Shown: piece after piece, positions 25,232-40,147 of the stretch | Layout of the letters: every line of letters begins with the position of its first letter | Numbering within the stretch: position 1 is the first letter of the stretch | Source of the DNA: Brugia malayi | Lineage: Eukaryota; Nematoda; Chromadorea; Rhabditida; Onchocercidae | Length of the DNA: 64,000 nucleotides | Direction: 5' to 3' | Assembly (NCBI RefSeq): GCF_000002995.4 | Contig: NW_025062478.1 | Location: 2,270,001-2,334,000 of the forward strand | Notes under the pieces: generated by a model | The model's database searches: none | Seen by the model: only the letters and a program-made list of their open reading frames with translations | Told to the model about the DNA's origin: nothing | Made by a program: the position numbers and the translations under genes

Positions 25232-26235
25232 ACAGGTCGTAATTAACGTATTAGTTAACATTTTCTATATTCCGCATCCATTCTAATTTCCTCCTTTTTA
25301 AATCTCTCTCTCTCTCCCTTGCTCTCTCTCTCTCTCTCTTTTTCTCCCTTTTAAGCATTTTGGTCTAAATTGTACCTTTCTTACCTTTTCATCACCTTTC
25401 AATCTTATAATCATTGATCAGAATAAGAAGTGTAATCTAAAGTTACTCTTAATATATTCTTCAAAAAAAAAAATAGGAAAAACAAAAAATTATTAATTAA
25501 TATATTATAAAATTATTTTGATAATAAAAATATAAAAAAAATGACTATTTCTTCTTTTTTTGGAACTCATTAAATCATATAAATTAATAGATAACAAATT
25601 TTTAATAAACTAATAAGAGATGCAGTATAATTTGGTTAATGTAATAAATAATTAATACAATTAATATTACCTGGAAAAAAAACATCTTACAGGAATTTTT
25701 GACCTAATAAAATATTAAAATGTCATCTGTTAATAAATGATTAATTGAAGGCTAAAAAAAAGAGGACAAAAAAGGATGGAAAATCAGTTAAACAAACAAA
25801 AAATTGCATCATACTAAGTAAGAGTTAAAACTTGTCCAGATGGTCAATACATTAATTAATCTTTGATTAATGCAAATAAAAACAAAAAAGGAAATTTAAT
25901 TTATTAATTTATAAAATTATTCATTTTTGTTTACATCCATCAATAAGCTATTAAAATTTTTGCCAATTCTTTTTTTTTGTTTATTTCTTTTAGATATTTA
26001 AAAAGACATTTAATTAATTTTTGTTTTCTTTTTTTTTTGAAATTTATAAGCAATTTGATAAAATTTACTTGTATTTTTTATTTCCTTTTTTCCTTCTTTT
26101 TTTTTTCTGTTTATATAAAATAATTTATGTAATTGTATCATTATTCTAATTAATGATTGGTAAATAATTGATTTGTTTACAAGTCAGTTATTTGTTTACG
26201 GGAAAGTTTATGTGCAATAAAATGTGCTTAACAAA

Positions 26236-26490
26236 GTGTATATGTGAGCACTTCACACCGTAATAGGCCTTTTATATTTCTGGCCAATAGCAAAAGTAAC
26301 AGTAGCAAAGTAATAGAAAATGCTTGAGGGCCTATTAAATGAAAAAGGAAAGATTGACTTAATGGCCTATAAGCTGGTCTGGCCATATGCATTTTTCACA
26401 CGGTAGTCATCCTCAGATTTCTCTTATTCTAGCCAATAATGTATGTAAAAGATGATGAGCTAATTTAAGGCCATCAATCGACTAGGCTTA
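26236..26490. promoter_or_regulatory. Candidate regulatory island with clustered GGCC cores
   Basis: Six GGCC cores within about 210 bp (near 26265, 26282, 26329, 26364, 26381 and 26469), often as TGGCC(A/T) or (A/G)GGCCT, plus CCAAT-like TGGCCAATAG and AGCCAATAA and two TTCACACSG copies. Neighbouring kilobases have almost no GGCC. No open frame. A role as an enhancer is inference. Confidence 0.35.
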
Positions 26491-28569
<2,079 letters not shown>

Positions 28570-30864
28570 AATTAAACTGGTAGTTAATTCAGGTAAACTC
28601 GAAACTAATCGATCCGATCGGGTATTAGCCTAGAAATCGTACCAATCATCAAAATGAAATATTTCAATACTCTTTTGTGTACCAATCTTTATTTGTTGTA
28701 CTTATTTCTATCTTTTTAAAACCAACAGAAAAAGGAAAAAAAAAGAACCGAAAACGTTTTCAGACATTTTGTAAACTCTTTTTTAAGTCAAAAAAAAAAA
28801 AAAAATGAAAAATGAAAATATTCTAAGTGAAAATAATGTCACTAATCAATAATTGTCATTTTTCAACAGTTCATTTTTAATTATTACTAATTTAATGCAT
28901 TATATTAATTATATTATATACATAATAAAATAATGTAATACAATTTTACTTTCTTGTTTCTTTTTTTTGATAATTAGAAATAATTTTCTTAAATAAATCA
29001 TATCATAGTGCTATCATTCCATCAAATTTATTCTATGTCTATCTCTATTCAAGTTATCATGATTATCATTCATCTTGTTATGCACATAATAATGATAATA
29101 ATAGTGATAAGTAAACAAACGAATACAGAGAGCGATAACAACATAAATAATAGTAATAATGATAAAAACACTACTAATAAAAATAATAATAATAATTAGT
29201 AATAATATAAAAAAGTAATAACAATATTTTGAATAATTTTTTTTTTGTTTTGATAATAATATTTTGAATAAATTTTAAATTTTTTGAAATGTTTACAAAA
29301 TAATACACTTTCTCTATATTTATAATAATCCATTTAATATAACAAATTTTGATGTATAATTACTATTCGACTGAAAAACGAATATGTAACAAAATAAAAT
29401 TCTCCAAAATAAAAATGGTTTTTTTGCATTTTTCAATTCCATCAAATGTGTTTTATTTATTATTAAAACTACTAAACATTTCATTTTGAAATTTATTTTT
29501 TTCTAATTTCAAAAAAAAGAAAATCGTTTTCGGTTTTTCAGCAATTACATGAATACTTCAATATTTTTTATGAATATTTAGACGTTTTCTTCTTTCTTTT
29601 TCAAAATTTTTGAAAGAAAAATTGCGTCAAATTTTACCGTACTAAAATTTTTCCCTACTTTATAGCTATGAGAAAAAAATTTTTTTTTTCTCACACAAAG
29701 TTTTCTTTTTTAGAGAGGAAAATATTAGACTTTTTAAAACTTCACATTGACTCATTTTAGACTTTAAATTTTTAAAAATTTAATTTAACTTTCTCAAATT
29801 AATCAATAAAATGTGAGTTCGCTTCGCTCATTGTTCCATGAATAAAAGTAAATAACTTTGGCCCACATTTCACTGTTTAAAAATTCAAATGAAGTCGATA
29901 TATTGTCTGTGTGTCTGTGGTGTATGTATGTGTATGTAGTATGTGTGTGTCATGTATGTTGAACTGATCTATTCTGAAGTATTATATCGAATGCTGATTA
30001 AAAGGTATTTCTGAAATGTCATGAAAGCTAATCAAAATGAAATACTACTATTAATTATTGTTGAATTAAAAAAAATTTTCATACTAAAAAAAAATTTCAT
30101 AAATAAAAACAAAATTTAAAATAAAAATTTGTTGATAATGAAATATTCTTTCGGAATTTAAAAAAAAAAAATTCCGGAATTTAGATTTTATCTTCTTTTT
30201 TCCCTTTCATCCTTAATCCATAAATTATTTTAATTAATCAATAAATTATTGCTACATTTGATTTTATTTCATCTTTGTCATTATTATCACCACTTTTTTC
30301 TCCTTTTACTTATAACAATGAAATGAAATTTAATGATAAATTTATGATCTGATTTTAAGCTGATAATAGAATTTAAAATATAAATAATTAATTAATCGAT
30401 TTAGTTTTAAATGAGAAATAACATAAATAATATTTTATTTGTCACCTTCTTTCATTCTTCTTTCCATTTATTATCTTCATCAAATATCACTTATTTTTCT
30501 CTCCCCGCCTCCTTAACCCCTTCCCCCCGCGGGGTTTTCCCGTCTTTTTTCCATTTCTCTTCTCACATTTTATTGCTCTATCTTTCTCGCTTCACATTTA
30601 TTGACAAAATCTATGAATGTTTTGAAAGAAGGATTGAATGATGATAATGATAATGATGATGGTGACAATAATAGTTGACAGTGGTTGGTGACAGTGATAA
30701 TAGTAGGAATGTCATCTACATACACATACATATATTTGGTGGTAAATGTCACAGTGTGGGGACACATAAATGAACCATTGCGGAAAGGTTAGTTAATGAT
30801 CGATTACGGTAGCTATGCAGGAAGAATACACATCGAACAACAAAATTCATTCATTATTATCATT
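28570..30864. other. Gene-poor DNA
   Basis: AT-rich, with AAT/ATA triplet runs (29085-29215), a TG/TATG-rich patch (29907-29960) and a T/C-rich patch containing the palindrome CCCCGCGGGG at 30525-30534. ATGA/TGG-rich low complexity at 30640-30700. No gene supported. Confidence 0.45.
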
Positions 30865-30923
30865 GCCCACCCCACCTTACCTTACCCTACCCTACCCTAC
30901 CCCACCCCTACACTACCCTACCT
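30865..30923 (+). repeat. C-rich pentamer array (TACCC-type)
   Basis: Degenerate run of CCTTACC, CCTACCC and CCACCCC units. It resembles but is not the nematode telomere repeat (TTAGGC). A sister array lies at 37929-37980. Confidence 0.8.
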
Positions 30924-30993
30924 CATTTACATTTCACTACAATGAAAACCTGCTTCTGTACTTGCTTGCTTCTATTGCTATTTCATATTTTAG

Positions 30994-31247
30994 ATACACA
31001 CATACATCACATACAAATCACATACACATGTAGACATATGTATATGCCACATACACACATACACCACATACACATATGCATACACCACATATGTATATAC
31101 ACAAACATCACATACACATATACATGTACACATCTATGCATATAACACATACACCACATGCTTCACATACACACATACAGCACATACACATATCATATAT
31201 ACATACACACATAGCATATACACCACATACACCTACACACACATACA
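30994..31247 (+). repeat. Compound CA/CATA microsatellite
   Basis: Repeated ACACATACACCACATAC-type words with some ATATGCATA interruptions. His/Thr/Ile-rich frames across it are periodicity artefacts. Confidence 0.85.
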
Positions 31248-32817
31248 TAGATGGAATGACTTAGTCACATGAAATTAATACATAAACATTTCTGTTTATT
31301 GTTCTACCTATCAGCAGTATCATATCACGACAAAAAATGATTGCGTTACTATTAATTACTTATTGTACGACTTATTACTTTTCACTTTACTACAACTTAT
31401 TATTAATACTTTAGTGTTTACTTATTGTATGGTAACTAATTAAACGTTTATTGTACTGCTAACAACATGAAAATATTTCATTTCTTCTTCGTAAATTATC
31501 ATTTCAATTTATCACCTGATAACGATGTTGCAGTTAATAATACTACAATAAGGAAATATTCCATTAATGATATAATTAATATTAAAATAAAATTATATGG
31601 ATTAGTTTATGTTATTGTATAATTTTATTAATACAATAAAGAAATGATCTATTATTGACATATTTTTATTAATGCAATAAAGCAATTAGAGTTATTTATT
31701 ATTATAATACTGTTATTATATTATTTTATTGCTGCTAATACTCATCAAGTAAGTAAGGAAATAATCTACTATCGGTATATGTTTACTATTACAATAAAAC
31801 AATATTAACTTTACTATTAACATTATTATGGCAAAAAAAAAAAAGATTTAAAATGTTTTAATTGAATGAGATTATGATTATTGATACTGTTATTGAATTA
31901 TATGATAATAAAATTAAATTAACTAAAGCAATTGTTAAGAATTAGAATCATTAAGCATATTTATTTTTATAAATTCTTCTTTTATATTTCCAAAATTATA
32001 GTACAAATTGCAAATGGTTCCTTAAAATTTTATTAAATATTAGTCTTTTTTCTTTTTCATAATCTTATCATTTCATTATGCTATCATTAATCACAAATTT
32101 GCTATCACTAATCAAGCAATCATAACATATACTACAAAAAAATTTTAATTAATTTTTTAAAACAAGAATATATGCTGCTAATCACTATTATTTGCTAAAT
32201 ATTATAATTACTGTACAGCATTATCACTTTTTCTTATAAACCTTTTTTTTTATAAATTTTGTTTATTATAATAAATTTATTATTGTTACTTTAAATTATC
32301 TTTTTTTCATAAACTTATTATCACTATTTTAAATCAAGCAAACTAACAATGCAATAATTTAAATAATATTTCAATATTTGACAAAAATTTAAAAAAAAAA
32401 AAAAAATTGGATTGACAATAATTAATATTACCAATAATTGTTAAAATATCTCAAAAATGAAGGAAAGGGAGAGAGAGAAAGAAAAAAAAAACAAAACAAA
32501 CAGACGAAGGAACAAATAAAAATTAAAAAGTAAAATAATCAAAAATATCTGATAGATATATTTAATAGATAATTAGTAATTGTGTATATAAATATATTTA
32601 TATATGCAATATCCATTTGATATATATATTCACTTTTCCTTAAGTTTACTTTACATGCACTATGTATCGATGATAGTTATACTTCCTTTTGCAAAATCAA
32701 TATGTGCCATCTAAAGCTCATATGCAAATAAAAAGTATATAAATAAATTTATGGTAAAGTAGTTCTATTCACTGGGAAAAGTTTTTACTATAACATTTGC
32801 AATTTATGATAATTTTT
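31248..32817. other. Gene-poor DNA
   Basis: ATT/TTA-rich sequence with loosely repeated words such as AATACAATAAAG (31540-31810). A GA-rich run at 32460-32490. No gene supported. Confidence 0.4.
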
Positions 32818-33320
32818 GAAGTTATCAATTAATTGATTGGTTGATTAATTGATTGATTGACCGTTTTAAACATTTATTAATTAACTAATCAATTTCTTCA
32901 AATTTTAAAATGATTAATACTTCAATTTTTGTCAATTTTTGAATAATTCCAAGTGAAAAATTATGATAACAAAAGGAAAAAAACAATTATATAATCAGGC
33001 GGAAGATCGATTAATTGATTTATTGACTGATTGATTGATTGACAGTTTTGAACATTTGTTAATTAACTAATGAAGAATACTTTAATTTTCTTCAATCTTT
33101 AAATAATTACGAATGAAAAATTATGATAACAAAAGGAGAAAAAAACTGCATAATGAGACGTGAGAGAGAGAGAGAGAGAGAGAGGGAAAATCGATTAACT
33201 GATTGATTGATTGATCATTTTGAATATTTATTAATTAACTAATGAATAATATTTTATTTTTTTTTCAATTTTTGAAAAATTCAAATGAGAAATTATGATA
33301 ATAAAGGGAAAAACAGATGA
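32818..33320 (+). repeat. Three tandem copies of a unit of about 180 bp
   Basis: Each copy has a GATTGATTGA run, then TTTTGAACATTT-like sequence, TTAATTAACTAAT, a T-rich stretch and GAAAAATTATGATAACAAAAGG. Copies start near 32818, 33008 and 33190; the third follows a GA tract (33163-33185). Confidence 0.75.
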
Positions 33321-33599
33321 GAGAGAGAGAAAGAGGAAAAGAAGAAAAATAAAATGTGATTGTTTTAATAGAAAAAGGAAAAATTAATGATAACGAATTA
33401 AAAGATTGAAAATGGAATGAATTTATGTATGATTGAAATAAATGAATTACAATAATGAATTGTAAAATTATAAAACTATCCAAATGGTAGATAGAGGAAT
33501 TGAGTGGAAAAGGCTGGGTGGGACATGTGACATTTTCCAAGTGATACTACCTTCTTTTTTTTTTTTTTTTTGTTGGTAAAATAATTCACTTTAAGTCTC

Positions 33600-33665
33600 T
33601 TAACGATGATACGGATCAGCCGGCTGGGCTTCAACAACGATCTTGATTAGCCGTTGTTAAGCTGC
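33600..33665. promoter_or_regulatory. GC-richer island with palindrome CAGCCGGCTG
   Basis: A perfect 10-bp palindrome CAGCCGGCTG is followed by AACAACG and, about a dozen bases later, its complement CGTTGTT, giving a potential stem. TTGATTAGCC sits in the loop. No open frame; candidate regulatory element or small structured RNA. Confidence 0.35.
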
Positions 33666-33754
33666 TTTGAAGTATAATTTTCTTTTTCATCTTCTCTTTG
33701 TTATCATCTTTTTGGATTTTAACTCTTATATTTACCAAATTTCATCTCATCCAT

Positions 33755-33781
33755 CCCCTCCCCTCCCCTCCCCTCCCCTCC
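33755..33781 (+). repeat. (CCCCT)n array, potential G-quadruplex on the minus strand
   Basis: Five uninterrupted CCCCT units, so the minus strand reads AGGGG repeated: four or more G4 tracts with one-base loops. Isolated in AT-rich DNA. Confidence 0.85.
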
Positions 33782-36094
33782 TCTTTGCCCACCTCTTGTC
33801 ATACCTTAGCCTAAAGTAAAATAAATAAGTGAATAAATCATTGATATGTATATTTATTATAGTTATAAAAAATAGGAAACTATTATTAAATCTCGGTTTA
33901 ATCTACTCATTTCAAATCCGTTATGTACGGTGTAAGTAGCAAATTAAATTATATTCGATAGAAATGTCAATATAATGTATATTTTGATCATATAATCGGA
34001 AATAATATCATTTATCAATTTATCAGTAAACATTATACTTCTGTTATTACCTTATATATTTATATTACTGTAATCCATTTTCTTTGCAATTTTTTTTCTT
34101 AATTCTATTTTTTGCCTTTGAAAATTATTAAATAAATTGAATGTACACAAAAAGTAAAGAAATTGTTAACATTTTTAAAAAATATACTCACATATATTTG
34201 ATATTTTTTTATTTCTTTTTTTAATAAATGACTCTTTTTTTAACTTGAGAGAATTGCAATTGTTTGAAATAATTTTTTTCCAAGTAATATTTTTTCTAAT
34301 TTTATTGATTTCTAAATTTTGAATTATTTTTGCTAAATAAAATATCGATTATTAATTATTTTATGAAAAAGAAAAAGCAAATAGGTTACTTCTAAACGAT
34401 AATTTTGCTTATTATCAGTTTCAATTATCAAAATAATATTATTGGATGGATTAATTGAAGTCGCAAAAAGCTTAGCTTAATTAAAAAACTATGGAAATAA
34501 CTTAATAAACTGTTTAATAATTTCATAATTTATCTTTTTATTTGCAGTATTTTACTTGTAATTTGTATACATAAAACTGTTAATTCATGTTCGAAATAAA
34601 TTATCTAAATTTGAATTAATAAATTAATGAATTTTAATAATTTTAATATTTCCAGTATTTCTACATTTAAAATGTTGCGTTGATTAATAATAACTTATGT
34701 AAACTATTCTTGGTTAAATTAATTTAGCTCATTTCATCACGAAAAACTAAAATTGAATAAATTTATTTAATAAGTTACTCATTGCAAAATGATTGTTATT
34801 CATTTATACTTTTAAATAAAGAATCAGTCGTTAGGTTACAAAATTAATTTCATCAGTAATTTGAATGACATTTTCAAGTTTTTCATTGCAAACTTTGTTT
34901 TATTTTAAAATTTGCAAAAGTTCCGTAAATTATATTTAATGTCAATTAAATGCAATCCAACAATTATTATTTTTTGTTTTTTCTTATAAAAGTGAATTGT
35001 TTCAAAATTAAAGTTGAAATTGAATTGCTTAATTGTTTGATTAATCGAGAAAATGGAAATTTTTTATCTCAAATATTATTTATTTTTTTTTTTTTTTTGA
35101 TTTATGCTATTTACCTGTTTATAAAAGTTTTTTGTTTCTTGACAAACCATCAAATAATAACAAAATAAAAATAATAAAATTATAAACAATATCATATTTT
35201 TATTCATAAAAGTTAAAATTTTCAAATATTTAATATGACATATTTACAACAAAATATAATTTAATGAATAATATAAAATTTACATTTATCAAATTATCTA
35301 AAATTGGTTAAAGTTTAATAATTTTTCACAAATATAAAAATTTTTAAAACTTTTCTTTTTTTAATTAATTTAATTTTGTAGTGTTCATTTGCAATCAAAA
35401 AAAAAGGTTAAAGAGAGGGAGAGAGGGAGAGATGAAAAGAAAGAAATACAAAAATGCATTGTAAAAAAGAAAGAGCAATAAGAAGAGAAGAAAGAGAGAG
35501 AAAGAGGGAATATCAGATTAAAATAAATTATTATTGCAAAAATATTATTTTCCGATAAAGAAACCGGATGAATGAATAAATTATCATAGTTATCATTTTT
35601 AACAAATATATATTTATGAATGAATAGAAAATATATATGTTTATGTGTATGCCCAGAAATATATGTTTATCGCTTATCAATTTGATTAATATTAAATCCA
35701 CTTCATTATTCTCTCTTCTTTTTTTCTCTTCCCCTGCTTTCATCTTTTCATAACTTTACATTTCCCTGCGGCTTTTTTTTTCTCCCATTCATTAACTATT
35801 GTTGTCACACTTCACAATATTTGTCATCTTTTTAGATTTATGGTAGATATGTCGATGAAGTATTAATCAGAAGAAGAATGAAAATAAATCTGTCCACTTG
35901 TTTACCACAATATATCTTTTTGATGTTTACCGATATTATGATGCTAAAGTTCATCTAAGTAATCATAACAATAGGTACATATAAAACATACAAAATAATT
36001 TAGCGCTCATCACTTTTTTTTTTTTGTTTGTTTGTTTGTTTGTTTGTAAATCCTACTCTCAAATTTGTTTATTTCTGCCAAAAATAAACGAAAA
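33782..36094. other. Gene-poor DNA
   Basis: AT-rich with a GA-rich tract (35410-35515). No open frame with supporting features. Confidence 0.45.
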
Positions 36095-36285
36095 AAAAAG
36101 ACTTATTTGAAAATGCTTAATTTTAAAAACAAACTTATTGAAAATATTTAATTCTGAAAATAAAGTTATTGAAAATATTTAATTTTAAAAACAAACTTAT
36201 TGAAAATATTTAATTCTGAAAATAAACTTATTGAAAATGTTCAATTTTAAAAATAAATTTATTGAAAATATATAGTTTTGATAAT
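36095..36285 (+). repeat. 31-bp tandem repeat with alternating 62-bp higher order
   Basis: About six units of AAACTTATTGAAAATATTTA plus a tail that alternates between ATTCTGAAAAT and ATTTTAAAAAC, so two unit types alternate. AT-rich and non-coding. Confidence 0.8.
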
Positions 36286-37559
36286 AATTATAAAAGATTA
36301 TTTAAAAGATCAAAAAATAAAAAATGAAATTAGGCTAGTAATTTAAATGATTGATGATAGAAAGAAAAAATTTTTTGTAATATGATAGAAATGCATAAGT
36401 AATTTCATATCGAGATTAAGCAAAAGAAAACAAAAAAGGAAAGGAGAGAGAGAGAGAGAGAAAGAGAGAGAAGAAAAACGAAAAAGAAGTCAAAAGAGCA
36501 AAAATCATAAAAATTTTGTTTTTTTTTTTTATTAAAATAATTCCAAAAATGAAAAAAGAGAGTGTGAAAGAAATGAAATATAGAAATTCATTATTAGAAT
36601 GAATTTTAATTTTTTTTTTAATTTTAACAATTTCATTTTTTAACATTTTTATTTCAAAAATTTTTCTTTTCTTTTTCTTCGTTAATTCATCAAAATTTTT
36701 ATATAAAAATTGTTGATAGTATGATATATTCATTTTATCAAATTTGTTTACAACACACAAACATGCACACATACACATACATTTATATATATATTGTAAA
36801 TATCAATTGAATATTATTATATGGTACAGAATTCTGAATTCTGAATAGGGTTGACACTTCATGCATTAAACTACACGCCACGCCATTGGTTGTCACATCG
36901 TAAAGGTGGGAGGAGGATGACAAGGAGGTAGTGTACAAGGTGAATTGCACCGACACACACATACACACACATTGTTTGCAGTAGTGTTAGGAGGAGGAAA
37001 AGTTGTGTATGTGTGTGTGTGTATGTGAATGTATGTGCGTGGGTGTATGTGTCGGTGTGTAATATTTGTGAATGTATATGTGATGAGATTGGCATTTGAG
37101 AATTGAAAATTCATTATTCTATATAGCAATTGGTGATTGAAAATGAATGATATTTGCAAAACAGTCATCGCATCAATCTATCTGTCAACTGGCTGAATGT
37201 TTCCCTCACCGATCGCTTCCATTAAATTGTCCCATCCTTTTTTTTTTTTTTTTTTTTTTTTGTCATCAGCTCATCTTTTCCTCTTATAATATCTATTTGC
37301 TGACATACCGTAATCGTATAAAACCTCATCGGTTCTTTTCTTTTTTTCAAATTCATTTTTAAATGATTGTTTTGATTGCTTTTCTTCGTTTTTTTTTTTT
37401 TTTTTTTTTAATATTTTAAAATCTAAATTTAATTGTTAAATAATATTGAAAAAGTTATATAGAATAAATACTTCAAATATTCCTTTAAGAAGGTAGAATG
37501 AAAAGATTAGAGGAAGAAAGAAGAAGAAGGAAGTAGAAGGAGGACATTAAAGAATTGTT
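36286..37559. other. Intergenic, with a GC-richer island and TG microsatellite
   Basis: 36830-36960 is less AT-rich (ACTACACGCCACGCCATTGG, GGTGGGAGGAGGATGACAAG) and contains an inverted CCAAT box (ATTGG). It is followed by a TGTG/TATG tract (37004-37080). Frames there are His/Thr-rich periodicity artefacts. No gene supported. Confidence 0.4.
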
Positions 37560-37745
37560 TGATAAAATAGCAGCTGAGCCCGGTTAAATTGTCAGCTTAG
37601 AAGTGTCAGCGAGTTAGTTAGGCGGTTTAAATCGTATAGATCATCCTGATTACTACAATCAGAGTGGTATTAACTTTCAAGTATGAGCGGATTGTTTCGA
37701 GAAAGAGAAAAGCCAGGAAAAGGTTAACCTGTTGTAACCTAACAT
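37560..37745. promoter_or_regulatory. Candidate conserved non-coding island
   Basis: A mixed-composition island about 2.5 kb upstream of the Otx start. It contains CAGCTG, two related words CGGTTAAATTGT and CGGTTTAAATCGT, TAATC-related words around GATTACTACAATCAGAG, and the 10-bp palindrome AGGTTAACCT (37721-37730) followed by TGTAACCTAAC. No long open frame. It stands out from the flanks by lack of low complexity. Confidence 0.35.
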
Positions 37746-37928
37746 TGTTATCAATTGACAAACATAACGAATTGTTTTAATCCAATTATGGAATTTGTAA
37801 ATTTTTGTATATTTATTAGACATAAACTCTTTAAATTTAACACTTTGCAGGTAATGTTGACATTTATTCTCTTTTCATTCATTTTAATATGTTATGTATA
37901 TAAGTAATTTCTTCACTACCCTTTTAGT

Positions 37929-37980
37929 CTACCCTATCTTACTTTACCCTACCCTATCCTACCCTACCCTGTTCTACCTT
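37929..37980 (+). repeat. Second TACCC pentamer array
   Basis: Degenerate CTACC, TTACC and CTATC units, the same family as 30865-30923 and the same orientation. Confidence 0.8.
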
Positions 37981-40147
37981 ATATTATTTATTCTTTTCCC
38001 TTCCTTCTTTTTTTTTAATGAACAAAGATTACTTTTGTTGGTTCTTTTTCTATTAATACCAAAATGGTATTCCTTTCATATAAGCTCATTTAAACGTTTT
38101 TTAAACTTCTTATACACCATCCATTCATATATCTCTGACAATAATAATAATAATAATAATAATAAAGTGAGAGAGAAAATCTTCTTTAAATGAGTTAAAG
38201 TTAGATTTTCGGCTCATTCAAATATTTTAATGACAGATAATACTTAGATTAGTAATGGGAAAAGTTCATCCAAATAAATGCTTCCAATTTTTGCATTTAT
38301 AATGGAAATATAAAAGAAAATAAAAAGTCATTTAAATTCTTTTATTTGCTTTCGCTTTTTTTTTCTTTTTTTTTTTAATTAACATTTATTACTTAAATTT
38401 CTTTCTTTCTTTAACAAATTTGTTTGAAAGTTTATTTCATCATACTGATTAAAAATTATTTCTGAATTTGTTTGTAATATTAAATGGAATTGCATCGCTC
38501 AGAGAATGCTGTTCTACGATATCTAATGAATATATCACATCTCACTTTAGTGGAGAAGAAATAATTAAAATATATATTGAAGGAAAAAGATTACTGTAAA
38601 ATTTTCATTTTTCCTTTTTATTTATTTTTTTTCTTTTTCATCTTCAGTGATTCTATGAGACAAATTATTAATTATTACTTTTATTCGTTAAAAAAAACGC
38701 ATTTGAAGTTGCGATATGCGTTTAAGGCTACGATAAACATTCAGGATTACGGTATCTTCAATATTAAGTTTATCTGTTCTGCTGAAAGTATAATAATGGA
38801 AATAAATTATCCTAGCAAGCGCAGATAATTTCAAACATTAGCGCAATATGAAAAAAGTAAAATAGAAATTATGAGGTTATCATCGTCGGCGTTCTTAAAA
38901 TTATTAAATTATCTGATCAAATTGACGTATATTATTATTGTATGTATATATCTATTATACTGTATATTATTATTGTATATTATTGTGTATTATATTATTG
39001 TATATTGACGTATATTAAACTGTTTGATAAAATATGTGAAATATTTTAATAAATTCAGATAAGTAATCATTAATGGTTCAAATAATGCCAAATTTTATAT
39101 TTATTCGTTATTTTAAATGACTAAATAGATTATTGCTTATTTGTTTGTTTATTTTTTCTCGAAGAAATTTTAAGCATAAGCTATTTAACAATTACAGCAA
39201 TGATAATATATCATGCACAATGTCACTTGTCAAATCTAAAATTTCGATATACAGTAATCCTATTTTATAAGTTGCTAAAATCAATTTGATCAAATTTTCA
39301 CACAGTAATTTTCTTTTATATTTACATGTTCAAGAAAATGCTAAATAACATTATTCTTAACAGTTATCACTTTAAATATCTATTCTTCATTAATTTTAAT
39401 TAGCAAATTTTTTTAAATAACCATTTGGAATAGTTGCAGCCTAATTAATAAGAATTAATTAGATATCAATCTTAAAACTTGTTAATAAATACATATACGA
39501 TAATCATAGGAAATAAATATTGGCATAATATTTACTTCTGTTGTAGCTTCTTTGTGCTTTTAGTGCTTCAAACCATTCTTTATTATTATCATTATTATTG
39601 TTATTATTATTATTTTATATTATATTTTTTTTTTAGTGAGGAACAATTTTATTTAAAAAGAAAACGAGGAGACAAAATTATTCAATGATTTGAACTTTTT
39701 AGCATCTTCAAAATATTCAAAATAAACTCATTGTTCTCTTAACAATAAGCAATAAAATAACGAAATTAAAAAAAAAAAGTCTTCAATTTCTCCAGTATAA
39801 TACCTATACACTTTCTAATGTATAAATAAATAATATTTTTTGCATTTCTTTGCTTTAAAAGCATAATGAAGTTAAGTTTAAAAAGTTTTCAAATAAAACT
39901 TACAACTGTTTCTTTTCTAAAGACAATGAAAATATTAATTAATGGCTTGTATAAAGTGAGCGCAAATGTCATGTTTTGTGTAAACTTAAATTTCAGATTC
40001 CTGTTTCTTTTAGTGAAAATTTGTTTGTTGTTGATAATAAAGCAATATTTGGATTTTCTCTCTTTTATTTTAGAGCGTTTCCATTGAAATTAAATTTCAA
40101 AATTTATTATTAATAAATAATTCTGAGATCTATTTTGATTCTAGCAA
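37981..40147. other. Upstream flank of the Otx gene
   Basis: AT-rich. Contains AAT runs (38140-38165), TATTATTGTATAT words (38928-39010) and ATT runs (39580-39630). A hairpin of 7-bp arms AAACGCA and TGCGTTT lies near 38695-38722. The sequence ATTCTAG ends at 40144, three bases before the ATG, and is a probable trans-splice acceptor. Confidence 0.45.

Noticed and set aside
30865..30923. Interstitial telomere
   Set aside because: Units are CCTACC/CCCTA pentamers and hexamers, not the nematode TTAGGC repeat.
30990..31264. His/Thr/Ile-rich frames resembling histidine-rich proteins
   Set aside because: CA/CATA microsatellite translated in three frames.
38577..38828. Plus-strand frame of 83 residues with fairly mixed composition in its second half
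   Set aside because: Possible exon ending KRR but no family similarity, no convincing partner exons and T-rich first half; left as unsupported.
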